Part shown: one piece after another, positions 1 through 7,010 of the stretch | Layout: each line of letters opens with the position of its first letter | How positions within the stretch are numbered: position 1 is the first letter of the stretch | DNA from: Deltaproteobacteria bacterium RIFCSPLOWO2_02_FULL_57_26 | GTDB taxonomy: Bacteria; Desulfobacterota; Binatia; UBA9968 | Direction: 5' to 3' | Length of the DNA: 12,761 nucleotides | NCBI GenBank assembly: GCA_001798455.1 | Contig: MGSI01000074.1 | Coordinates: 1-12,761 of the forward strand | The notes under the pieces: model-generated | Seen by the model: only the letters and a program-made list of their open reading frames with translations | The model's database searches: none | What the model was told of the DNA's origin: nothing | Program-made: the position numbers and the translations under genes

Positions 1-108
1 TCCGATCAGGTCGAAGGCGGGCATACCACGGAGGTTGACAGAGAGGGGTAAGGATCCGCTATCCGGTTCGGGATATGGCTTTATCGCGAAAGATAGATCC
101 GCGAAATC
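1..108. other. Left edge, no certain gene
   Basis: This lies downstream of the cupin gene in the direction of transcription. On the minus strand the frame stays open from the cupin stop codon to the window edge. An ATG at 24-22 would begin Met-Pro-Ala-Phe-Asp-Leu-Ile-Gly and run off the end. No Shine-Dalgarno sequence precedes it and eight codons are too few to recognise, so I do not call a gene. A 5-bp TCGCG/CGCGA inverted repeat just after the cupin stop has no T-run and is not a convincing terminator. Confidence 0.3.
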
Positions 109-474
109 CTAGGGTTGTTTCCCTGTCCGGCCGTAGCGGTCTTCCACTCGGACGACGTCGTCGAGTTCTGGTGTAGAGACCTCCAGGACGTCGCAGTCTT
201 CGAGCGCGGTCATGCGGTGCCTCATCCCAGGAGTAATGTGGAAGCAATCCCCGGGCAGGAAGCGGATCTTCTTTCTCTTTCCTCCCGCCTCGATTTCCAA
301 TTCCATCGCGCCACGCAGAAGCTGGATCGATTCATCCTTGATGCGGTGGTACTGGTAGCTCAGGGATTCACCCTTGTTGATGTGGAGAATCTTCCCCACA
401 TAGCGGTCTGTGTGGGCCCAGATCAGTTCGTAACCCCAAGGTTTGTCGACTCTTCTGGGTTGATAGCTCTCCAT
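109..474 (-). CDS. Small cupin-fold protein (mannose-6-phosphate isomerase-like)
   Basis: This 121-residue protein is a single cupin barrel, probably a cytoplasmic metal-binding enzyme or sugar-binding protein. Residues 9-17 (Val-Asp-Lys-Pro-Trp-Gly-Tyr-Glu-Leu) resemble the start of the type II phosphomannose isomerase cupin domain. Gln41, His43 and Glu48 fit the first cupin motif, and Pro74-Gly75-Asp76 with His86 fits the second, so the usual metal ligands seem present. The C-terminus carries Asp-Asp-Val-Val-Arg followed by Asp-Arg-Tyr-Gly-Arg, seen in stand-alone cupins of this type. The ATG at 474 is chosen because GGAGG lies 9 nt upstream; a TTG at 504 would lie upstream of that site. 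It follows lptD by 39 nt and is probably in the same operon. A role in nucleotide-sugar or surface-polysaccharide metabolism is inferred from family and neighbour only; the substrate is unknown. Confidence 0.85.
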   Translation of the reverse strand: MESYQPRRVDKPWGYELIWAHTDRYVGKILHINKGESLSYQYHRIKDESIQLLRGAMELEIEAGGKRKKIRFLPGDCFHITPGMRHRMTALEDCDVLEVSTPELDDVVRVEDRYGRTGKQP

Positions 475-513
475 GACCAAAAACCTCCGATTGAGGTCAG
501 GCAAAAAGCGGAG

Positions 514-2835
514 TTATTGAAACATCTCCTTCGTCTGAGATCCCAAGCCCAGAAGGTTGAAATCGAACTTAAAGCTGGTTTTGCCGGGATTTGTCCTGCG
601 GTTGACGGTAAGACTGAGCGTCCAGCATTCACACTGAGAGAGGATCTTAAGCCCGCCCCGATTGCCGGCGAAGCGCCCGTCCCGTACGTTGTAGTTGGTG
701 TCGTTGGTAAGGAGCAGATGCTCGGTCAGGTGAAGCAGGATACGAACCCCCAATTCCCCCAAGACGTTACGGGTAATGAGCCTTTCATCCTTGAGGGTCG
801 TGAGGTTCGCGTTCTCCGCCAATTCGGCCAGAGAGTTCCGGCGGATGAAGCGGTAGCTGAGAGCTAACTGGTTTGGCTTCATAAAATCCCGGTCGAGAAC
901 ACGGTGAGTTATGGGGCGCGGATCCCGCAACGAAAGCAGAGCGGCTGCCTGCGTCATCTGCCAGGGACCGGGGTTGAGCCCGGTATCGAAGCCGAGAGTC
1001 AAATAGTCGAGAGGGGTGAGCCTTAGGTTCATATCCAGATCGGACAGGCTATCCCCGCCTTTCCTCTCCTTGTCGATATCGTAGCCGAGCGCGAGCCTTA
1101 ACTGACCCATCTCCCTGGTATCACCCGCGGTTGAAACGGTGACAAGTTCCACGTCCCTGTCCTCGGGAAGCTCTACCGGTTGCTGCCCGAACTTTCCCCA
1201 AAGGCGGTTCGTAAGAGAAAAGGTCAAGAGATTTCTCCGATTGATTCGGTCCGTGCCGTCAAAAATGGGGATATCGCGATGGTTGGCGCTCGGGATAAAG
1301 AGATAGCTTATCTCCGGCTCGATGACGTGCTTCACCTTCTTAAGATAAGACCCATCCGGATCAAAAACGCGCGCCAGTGAAGTGCCAACGTTTCCCCTGA
1401 CCTCGATTAATTCACGCGAATTATTCCGGTCGAAGGACCCTTCCCTTTGGTAAAGATGATACGCGGTCTCACGCAAGCCGATGCCGAAACCGCCGGCGAG
1501 ATATGGGGTGACACGAACGGGCAGAAAAAGCTCGGGTCGGAGGTCCAAACGGAGCCCGTCGGCGCCCTCCCGGCGCAGATAATTCACCCCTTCCGCGCGC
1601 CAGCGAAGCTCCAGAGGGGAATCTCCCAAAATGTGCCTTCCCCTGGCGAGGAGCTGAGGAGTTTTGTGCAGCGTGCCATCATCGTCCTGAATAAAGTCCT
1701 GGTAAAAGCCCCACTGGCCCTGAAGCCTGACATCGCCCCAGTCCCTGAGAAAGCCGAAGCGCGAACGTGCGTAGCGGCTGCTCCTGTGGTCCCTTTCCCG
1801 GCCATAGGCATCCAGATTGAAGCTGTGAAAATCTTTCAGGTCGATCTCTCTGAGGAACAGGTCATCGCTGTAGGCGGCGATATCGCTATAGGTCTTCCAG
1901 GTCGCAGGGCTCGTATGGCGATGGGTCGCCAACACGCTCCACCGATCCTGGGCGATCTTCGGATCGGCAATGGTGCGGTCCCCGATCGATTGCTCCTCGT
2001 TCTTCCTGAGCCCTTCATTGAGATAGGATAGGTCGATTTGCGCCTGCGCGTCCCGGCTCACGATCGTCCTCAGCTCTCCCAACAGCCCTACGCGCGCGCG
2101 GGTTTCCACATCGATCCCGAAGGTGGCGTCGCTGCTCTTGGAGATAGCCCAGAAAAACGGCTGTTCGAAGGTGAAGCCTTCCTTGCTCGAAGAGCCGATG
2201 CGCGGAAAAAGAAAACCGCTTTGCCTCTCGGTCCTGACCGGAAAAAAGCCATAGGGCAAATAAAAGATGGGGACATCCAAGAGGTAAAATGTCCCTCCCC
2301 TGACGATCCCCGTCCCCTCGCTGGTGAGATCGATCTGCTCGGCCCCTATTCTCCAGGTGGGAGGACCGGACTCGCAGAGACAGGTGGTAAAGAGCCCCTC
2401 GCTGATATGATAGGTTTGCCCGGCGAATTTCTGTATACGTTTCCCGCTCAGGCTGAGATGGCTCTGGCCGAAGAACAGATCTCCGTTTTCGATCTCGCCG
2501 GTCTCCTGCTGCAGATTAAAACGCGCCGCCTCCGCCTTGAGGGTGCCGTAAGGATCATCGACCGAAACCTTCCCCTTGGCCTCCACATCCTGAGTTGTCC
2601 GATTCACCCGGACCTCATCGGCCCTCAAGGTCGTCTCTCCCCTGCGGATCTCCACGTTTCCCTTGGCCTCGACCTGCGTCCCGCCATCCCCAACCGAGAG
2701 AGACTCCGCCGTGATGTTGATCTCTCCCTCTTCTCTCGGAGCCGTCGCCTCGGCGGCTTGACCTAGCGAGGGAAGAGACTGCAGCCACAGGACCATGCTC
2801 AAAGCAAACGCGCCGTATCTTCCTCTCAAAGCCAT
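514..2835 (-). CDS. lptD: LPS-assembly outer membrane protein LptD
   Basis: LptD is the outer membrane beta-barrel of the LptDE translocon, which inserts lipopolysaccharide into the outer leaflet. The 773-residue product starts with a signal peptide (residues about 1-29: a short basic start, a hydrophobic core, and Gly-Gln-Ala-Ala-Glu-Ala near the likely cleavage site). Residues about 38-125 form an OstA/LptA-like beta-jellyroll that receives LPS, rich in alternating Glu-Ala-Lys-Gly-Asn-Val patterns. The barrel follows, opening with Tyr-Leu-Pro-Tyr-Gly-Phe-Phe-Pro, typical of the family. The protein has exactly four cysteines, in two CxC pairs (Cys152/Cys154 and Cys735/Cys737), positioned to tie the periplasmic domain to the end of the barrel as the two disulfides do in E. 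coli. The ATG at 2835 is chosen because it starts the signal peptide and has GAGG 8 nt upstream; an upstream extension into folC would add an unlikely basic tail. The gap to folC is 10 nt. Confidence 0.95.
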   Translation of the reverse strand: MALRGRYGAFALSMVLWLQSLPSLGQAAEATAPREEGEINITAESLSVGDGGTQVEAKGNVEIRRGETTLRADEVRVNRTTQDVEAKGKVSVDDPYGTLKAEAARFNLQQETGEIENGDLFFGQSHLSLSGKRIQKFAGQTYHISEGLFTTCLCESGPPTWRIGAEQIDLTSEGTGIVRGGTFYLLDVPIFYLPYGFFPVRTERQSGFLFPRIGSSSKEGFTFEQPFFWAISKSSDATFGIDVETRARVGLLGELRTIVSRDAQAQIDLSYLNEGLRKNEEQSIGDRTIADPKIAQDRWSVLATHRHTSPATWKTYSDIAAYSDDLFLREIDLKDFHSFNLDAYGRERDHRSSRYARSRFGFLRDWGDVRLQGQWGFYQDFIQDDDGTLHKTPQLLARGRHILGDSPLELRWRAEGVNYLRREGADGLRLDLRPELFLPVRVTPYLAGGFGIGLRETAYHLYQREGSFDRNNSRELIEVRGNVGTSLARVFDPDGSYLKKVKHVIEPEISYLFIPSANHRDIPIFDGTDRINRRNLLTFSLTNRLWGKFGQQPVELPEDRDVELVTVSTAGDTREMGQLRLALGYDIDKERKGGDSLSDLDMNLRLTPLDYLTLGFDTGLNPGPWQMTQAAALLSLRDPRPITHRVLDRDFMKPNQLALSYRFIRRNSLAELAENANLTTLKDERLITRNVLGELGVRILLHLTEHLLLTNDTNYNVRDGRFAGNRGGLKILSQCECWTLSLTVNRRTNPGKTSFKFDFNLLGLGSQTKEMFQ

Positions 2836-2845
2836 CACACGGGCC

Positions 2846-4150
2846 TCAAACCTCCACCGGCTTTCTCCCTGCCATGCCTGCCCGCGCCGCCGCGACAAGA
2901 CAGGGCCTGACCTCTCCTAATAGATAGAGCGAGCCAGCCACAAGAATAGTCTCGCTCATCACGGCGCTGCCGAACAGATACTCGGCGGCTTCCACCGGTT
3001 TCTCGATGATCCTGACCGGCATCTCTTGCGGAAGCGTCTCCGCAACCCGGTGCGGGTCCGCGCACCGCTCCATCGCCACGCGCGTCAAAACCACCTCGCT
3101 CGCCACACCCGACAGCTCTTTTAGCATGAAAGGCCAGTCTTTGTCTCCCATCGAAGCAAAGAGGAGCCTGACCTTCTTCTCCCCCTGAAAATGGCGGATC
3201 TCGCTTACCAGCGCCCGAACACCTTCGCCGTTATGTGCCCCGTCCAGGATTACGGTGGGATGGTTGGAAATCACCTCAAGGCGACCGGGCCAAATGACCG
3301 TCTCGAGCCCTTCGCGGATGGCCGTCTCGCTCACCGGAAAGGCTACGCGGGCCACCTCTAACGCGCCCAAAGCAATCGCTGCATTTCCCCGCTGATACCT
3401 GCCCCGGAGCGCCAGGGAAAGGTCCGCAAGCTTCCACTCAAGCCCGCTATAGTCGAAACGATCCGAGTCTTTTAGGTCAACGGAGAAGTCCCGCCCCAAG
3501 AAGAAAGGTGTCGCTCGCTTGGCCGCGGCTATCTCCCTGAGAACGTTTTCAACCTGGGGGAGGAACGCTCCCCCCACCACGGGCACCCCTTCCTTGATGA
3601 TCCCGCCCTTCTCACGGGCGATGGATAGGACATCCGAACCAAGATAGGCCTCGTGGTCCATAGAGACGGTCGTGATGACTGCGACCTCGGGAAGCAGGAC
3701 ATTGGTGGCATCCAATCTCCCTCCGAGTCCCACTTCAACCACAGCCACATCGACCCCGCTCCAGGCAAAGTATAGGAAGGCCACCACGGTCACGAACTCG
3801 AAAAAGGTCAACCCGATCCCCGCAATGGCCGATCGGTCCCGGACCAGCTCGGCGAGCTCCACCACCTGCTCGGGCGAGATTTCCCGGTCTCCGATCCGGA
3901 TCCGCTCGGTGAAGGAGGCGATGTGGGGCGAGGTGTAAAGGGCCGCGCGATAGCCCTGAGCTGAAAGGATGCGCTGCAGCATCGCCGCCGTCGACCCCTT
4001 TCCATTCGTCCCGGCAATATGAAAGGCAGGGTAGCGTCGCTCCGGATGGCCAAAGAGGGAGAGGGCTTGCTCCACGCGATGGAGTCTCAAGTCAATCTCC
4101 CCGCCGCGCAGATTGAAGATGTAATTCAACGTGTCTGAGTAAGATGCCAT
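2846..4150 (-). CDS. folC: Folylpolyglutamate synthase / dihydrofolate synthase
   Basis: FolC is a cytoplasmic Mur-ligase-family enzyme. It uses ATP to add glutamate to dihydropteroate and/or folate, which traps and activates the cofactor. At 434 residues the length is normal. Gly-Thr-Asn-Gly-Lys-Gly-Ser at 47-53 is the ATP-binding P-loop. The central domain contains Glu-Val-Gly-Leu-Gly-Gly-Arg-Leu-Asp-Ala-Thr-Asn and the Lys-Gly-Gly-Ile-Ile-Lys segment, and the C-terminal domain contains Asp-Gly-Ala-His-Asn, all diagnostic. The ATG at 4150 begins at the usual family position, but no Shine-Dalgarno sequence is visible: the 31-nt gap to trpA is filled by a TAGGCAN heptamer repeat. In many genomes accD lies between trpA and folC; here it is absent. 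Whether the enzyme has one or both activities cannot be told from the sequence. Confidence 0.95.
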   Translation of the reverse strand: MASYSDTLNYIFNLRGGEIDLRLHRVEQALSLFGHPERRYPAFHIAGTNGKGSTAAMLQRILSAQGYRAALYTSPHIASFTERIRIGDREISPEQVVELAELVRDRSAIAGIGLTFFEFVTVVAFLYFAWSGVDVAVVEVGLGGRLDATNVLLPEVAVITTVSMDHEAYLGSDVLSIAREKGGIIKEGVPVVGGAFLPQVENVLREIAAAKRATPFFLGRDFSVDLKDSDRFDYSGLEWKLADLSLALRGRYQRGNAAIALGALEVARVAFPVSETAIREGLETVIWPGRLEVISNHPTVILDGAHNGEGVRALVSEIRHFQGEKKVRLLFASMGDKDWPFMLKELSGVASEVVLTRVAMERCADPHRVAETLPQEMPVRIIEKPVEAAEYLFGSAVMSETILVAGSLYLLGEVRPCLVAAARAGMAGRKPVEV

Positions 4151-4155
4151 CAGAT

Positions 4156-4179
4156 TAGGCAGCAGGCACTAGGCAACAG
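4156..4179. repeat. TAGGCAN heptamer array between trpA and folC
   Basis: On the plus strand the spacer reads TAGGCAG, CAGGCAC, TAGGCAA, then CAG: three full 7-nt units and part of a fourth. There is a single arm and no inverted partner. It occupies most of the 31-nt trpA-folC gap, including the place where the folC ribosome-binding site would be expected. Confidence 0.75.
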
Positions 4180-4181
4180 TT

Positions 4182-5012
4182 TTACTCAAGCCTCTCGCCT
4201 CCCGCCTTCTTTGAAACTCGCTTCATTGCGCGCTTGAGCCGCGCTACAAACGCTCCCGCCCCCTCTGCCTTCTTGCGCCACCCCGGGGCCTTTTCGATAA
4301 CCTGCACCAGCGCGCTCCCCACCACCACGGCATCGGCAAAAGAGGCGATCCAAGCCGCTTGCTCTGGCGTCGACACGCCAAATCCGACGCCCACCGGAAG
4401 CCGCGTAACCCGCCTCACTCGGTCCACCTGGGCTCGCAGATGATCCTCGAAGCGCTTGCGCGCCCCCGTCACCCCCGTGACCGAGACATAATAGACAAAT
4501 CCCTGCCCCTGCTCCGTGACCAGTCTGATGCGCTGAGCATCGCTCGTCGGCGCCAAGAGAAAAATCGTATCCAACCCATGAGCGTCGGTCCAGCGCTTCA
4601 GCTCACCGCTTTCCTCCGGAGGGAGGTCCACACACAGGATCCCATCGATGCCCGCAGCCTCGACCTCGCGCGCGAAGCGCTTAAGCCCGTAACGAAAAAA
4701 AGGGTTGTAGTAACCAAAAAGGATGAGCGGGATATCTGAATCGCGGCGAAATTGGCGAACCATTTCCAGAATCTGCGGTAGAGTCGTACCGCTTCTCAGG
4801 GCGCGCTCTGAGGCGCGCTGAATCGTCGGCCCATCGGCCATCGGGTCGGAAAACGGCACGCCCAGTTCGATCAGGTCCGCGCCCGAGCGTTGCAAGGCGC
4901 CAAGGATACGGAGAGTGGCGCCGAGATCCGGGTCGCCAGCGGTCACAAAAGGGATCAGGGCGGTCTCGCCGCGGCCGCCCAGGAAGGAGAATTTTTCGTC
5001 GATGCGGCTCAT
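4182..5012 (-). CDS. trpA: Tryptophan synthase alpha chain
   Basis: TrpA is the alpha subunit of the alpha2-beta2 tryptophan synthase. It cleaves indole-3-glycerol phosphate to indole and glyceraldehyde 3-phosphate and passes indole to TrpB through a tunnel. The 276-residue TIM barrel carries the catalytic Glu49 and Asp60 in the expected context (Leu-Ile-Glu-Leu-Gly-Val-Pro-Phe-Ser-Asp-Pro, then Ala-Asp-Gly-Pro), at the same numbers as in the Salmonella enzyme. The phosphate-binding Gly-Phe-Gly-Val-Ser and Val-Val-Gly-Ser-Ala segments are present. The ATG at 5012 is the only sensible start, giving the family-typical opening, but the preceding bases belong to a heptamer repeat and no Shine-Dalgarno sequence is seen. 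The last residues are a short basic tail. It lies 63 nt after trpB. Confidence 0.97.
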   Translation of the reverse strand: MSRIDEKFSFLGGRGETALIPFVTAGDPDLGATLRILGALQRSGADLIELGVPFSDPMADGPTIQRASERALRSGTTLPQILEMVRQFRRDSDIPLILFGYYNPFFRYGLKRFAREVEAAGIDGILCVDLPPEESGELKRWTDAHGLDTIFLLAPTSDAQRIRLVTEQGQGFVYYVSVTGVTGARKRFEDHLRAQVDRVRRVTRLPVGVGFGVSTPEQAAWIASFADAVVVGSALVQVIEKAPGWRKKAEGAGAFVARLKRAMKRVSKKAGGERLE

Positions 5013-5014
5013 TT

Positions 5015-5109
5015 ACATTGCGAATAGCGAAAGGTGAATGGTGAATAGCTCGGTCGTCTTGCTATTCGCTATTTGCTATTCGCTATTCACTATTTGCCAT
5101 TCGTCACTT
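5015..5109. repeat. Inverted GAATAGC heptamer arrays at the trpB-trpA junction
   Basis: On the plus strand, 5022-5049 reads GAATAGC, GAAAGGT, GAATGGT, GAATAGC, with a decayed unit before it (5015-5021). After an 11-nt non-repeat centre (5050-5060), 5061-5109 holds seven units in the opposite orientation: GCTATTC, GCTATTT, GCTATTC, GCTATTC, ACTATTT, GCCATTC and a decayed GTCACTT. The 7-nt period is unbroken within each arm. The inner four units of each arm can pair at 22 of 28 positions, so the trp mRNA could form a long hairpin between the genes. The right arm extends into the end of trpB and contains its stop codon; the left arm ends 2 nt from the trpA start codon. Confidence 0.9.
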
Positions 5110-6284
5110 GCCTTCAGGTATTCAGCCACCACGTTCATGTCCTTGTCACCTCTGCCGGAGAGGTTGACGATGATCAAGCGGTTTTTCGCCAAGCGGGGGG
5201 CGAGCCGCATCGCCTCGGCCAGGGCGTGGGCGCTCTCCAACGCCGATATGATCCCCTCGACTTCGGCGAGCCGTTTCAGGGCCTCCACGGCTTCCCGATC
5301 GGTGGCTGAGGCGAATCGAATCCTGCCCTGATCGCGCAGATAACTCAGCTCGGGTCCGACACCCGGATAATCGAGACCGGCGGCGATCGAATGGGTATGG
5401 CGGATCTGTCCTAAGCGATCTTGGAGGAGATAGCTCTTGCTGCCGTGAAGCACGCCCACCTTTCCCGCCAGGATGGAGGCCGCGTGGCGACCACTCTTTA
5501 GCCCCAACCCACCGGCCTCTACGCCCACCATCTTCACCTTCCGGTCGCCGAGAAACGGGTAGAAGAGCCCCATAGAGTTGCTCCCTCCTCCTACGCAGGC
5601 GATCAGGTAGTCGGGAAGCCGCCCCTCTCGGGCGAGAATTTGCCGGCGTGCCTCCTGCCCGATGACGGATTGGAAGTCGCGCACGATCATGGGATACGGG
5701 TGGGGTCCGGCCACGGAGCCGATGAGATAATAGGTATGGCGGACATAGGTCACCCAATCTCTAAGCGCTTCATTCATCGCGTCTTTTAGCGTCTGGCTGC
5801 CGGATTCCACCACCCTCACTTTGGCGCCGAGCAGCTTCATCCGAAAAACATTCAAGGACTGCCGCTCGACATCCTCCTTGCCCATGAAGATCTCACACTC
5901 CATCCCGAACTTTGCGGCGACCGTGGCCGTGGCTACACCATGCTGGCCTGCGCCGGTTTCTGCGATGACCCGCCGCTTGCCCATCTTTAACGCCAGCAAG
6001 GCCTGGCCGATGGTGTTGTTGATCTTGTGAGCGCCGGTATGACAGAGGTCTTCCCGCTTGAGGTAGATCCGCGCCCCTCTCAACCTGGCCGTAAGGCTTT
6101 CGGCAAAATAGAGCGGCGTCTGTCTACCCGCATACTCGCGCAGATGACGGTGGAACTCACGGCGGAAGCTGGGGTCCCGGCGAGCCTCGACGTAGGCCTT
6201 CTCCAGCTCGATCAGGGCCGGCATGAGCGTCTCGGAGACGTACCGGCCTCCATAGACGCCGAAATGACCCAGTTTATCAGGCAC
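5076..6284 (-). CDS. trpB: Tryptophan synthase beta chain
   Basis: TrpB is the pyridoxal-phosphate subunit of tryptophan synthase, joining indole and L-serine to give L-tryptophan. The product has 402 residues. The cofactor lysine is Lys87 in His-Thr-Gly-Ala-His-Lys-Ile-Asn-Asn, the same number as in Salmonella. Glu-Thr-Gly-Ala-Gly-Gln-His-Gly and the phosphate loop Gly-Gly-Gly-Ser-Asn-Ser are intact. The GTG at 6284 is chosen because it gives the family-typical start and overlaps the trpF stop by 8 nt, suggesting translational coupling; an ATG at 6320 would add 12 residues and deepen the overlap. The normal family C-terminus is reached at Ala-Glu-Tyr-Leu. The extra tail, ending Ile-Val-Asn-Ser-Glu-stop, is encoded largely by the GAATAGC repeat array. 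Confidence 0.97.
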   Translation of the reverse strand: MPDKLGHFGVYGGRYVSETLMPALIELEKAYVEARRDPSFRREFHRHLREYAGRQTPLYFAESLTARLRGARIYLKREDLCHTGAHKINNTIGQALLALKMGKRRVIAETGAGQHGVATATVAAKFGMECEIFMGKEDVERQSLNVFRMKLLGAKVRVVESGSQTLKDAMNEALRDWVTYVRHTYYLIGSVAGPHPYPMIVRDFQSVIGQEARRQILAREGRLPDYLIACVGGGSNSMGLFYPFLGDRKVKMVGVEAGGLGLKSGRHAASILAGKVGVLHGSKSYLLQDRLGQIRHTHSIAAGLDYPGVGPELSYLRDQGRIRFASATDREAVEALKRLAEVEGIISALESAHALAEAMRLAPRLAKNRLIIVNLSGRGDKDMNVVAEYLKASDEWQIVNSE

Positions 6285-6903
6285 TCTTGGCAGCGCGGAT
6301 GAATTCCTTGAGTTTCGCATGATCCTTGATGCCCGGCTTTGCCTCGACCCCGGTGCAGACGTCCACCCCGTAGGGCCGCAGGAGCCGTATCGCCTCCTCA
6401 ACATTCCCGGCGTCTAACCCACCCGCGAGAATCAACTTTTCCGTGCTCAATCCGGTGAGCCAGCTCCAGGGAAAAGAAGAGCCTGAGCCACCGTACCCCG
6501 GGACCCAGGCATCCACGAGATAGAAGTCTGCGGGAAAGCCCCGAAGGCGGGCCACGGAGACCTGATCCTTGATCCGAAAAGCCTTGATGACTTTTAGCCC
6601 CCAGCCCCGGCAATAGTCGGGGCTTTCGTCCCCGTGAAATTGTAGACCCCGAAAGGCCTGCCTGCCGTCGGGAAGAAGGCCGCAGCCCAACACCTCTTCC
6701 ACTCTCTCTTTCGGTTCGTTGACGAAGAGCGCAATGTTACAAATCTCCTGGGGGACTTCTCTTAGGATCGCCCGGGCTTTTTCCGGCTTGATAGAGCGCG
6801 GGCTCGGCGGATAAAAATTAAATCCCAAGGCATCTGCCCCGTAATCCACGGCCTTCAGGGCATCTTCGAGATTGGTTATGCCGCAAACTTTAACCTTCAC
6901 CAT
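6277..6903 (-). CDS. trpF: Phosphoribosylanthranilate isomerase
   Basis: TrpF catalyses the Amadori rearrangement of phosphoribosylanthranilate to CdRP, the third step from anthranilate to tryptophan. The 208-residue TIM barrel has the catalytic cysteine at position 7 in Val-Cys-Gly-Ile-Thr, the Ala-Leu-Gly-Phe-Asn-Phe-Tyr-Pro-Pro-Ser-Pro-Arg segment, a Leu-Val-Asp-Ala segment with the general-acid aspartate, and the phosphate-binding Leu-Ala-Gly-Gly-Leu and Gly-Val-Glu. The usual Ser-Ser-Gly-Val-Glu is Cys-Thr-Gly-Val-Glu here, a mild variation. The ATG at 6903 is the only good start. The bases upstream belong to a heptamer array and show no Shine-Dalgarno sequence. The stop overlaps the trpB start. 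Confidence 0.97.
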   Translation of the reverse strand: MVKVKVCGITNLEDALKAVDYGADALGFNFYPPSPRSIKPEKARAILREVPQEICNIALFVNEPKERVEEVLGCGLLPDGRQAFRGLQFHGDESPDYCRGWGLKVIKAFRIKDQVSVARLRGFPADFYLVDAWVPGYGGSGSSFPWSWLTGLSTEKLILAGGLDAGNVEEAIRLLRPYGVDVCTGVEAKPGIKDHAKLKEFIRAAKSA

Positions 6904-6909
6904 TTTCGT

Positions 6910-7010
6910 AAATAGCGGATTGCGAATAGCGAATATCGGATTTCAAATCTATTTACCCATTCGCTATTAGCATTTACTTTTCGCCATTCGCCATTTGCTA
7001 TTCGCTATTC
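6910..7010. repeat. Inverted GAATAGC heptamer arrays at the trpC-trpF junction
   Basis: The left arm on the plus strand (6910-6944) reads AAATAGC, GGATTGC, GAATAGC, GAATATC, GGATTTC. After a decayed AT-rich centre, the right arm runs in the opposite orientation from about 6956: CCCATTC, GCTATTA, GCATTTA, a 6-nt unit, then GCCATTC, GCCATTT, GCTATTC, GCTATTC (to 7010). This is the same heptamer family and arm layout as the trpB-trpA junction, but more diverged in the middle. It fills the 94-nt spacer, enters the 3' end of trpC and contains its stop codon. The other end is 6 nt from the trpF start codon. Confidence 0.88.

Noticed and set aside
1..24. Minus-strand ATG at 24 as the start of a further gene
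   Set aside because: Only eight codons are visible and there is no ribosome-binding site.
115..867. Plus-strand open frame over the cupin gene and the end of lptD
   Set aside because: No recognisable protein; it is opposite two well-supported minus-strand genes, as are the other long plus-strand frames at 1447-2031, 2038-2766, 8991-9722 and 9850-10683.
6285..6320. ATG start for trpB at 6320
   Set aside because: It would add a polar tail before the conserved opening and overlap trpF more deeply; still possible because AAGGA lies just upstream.
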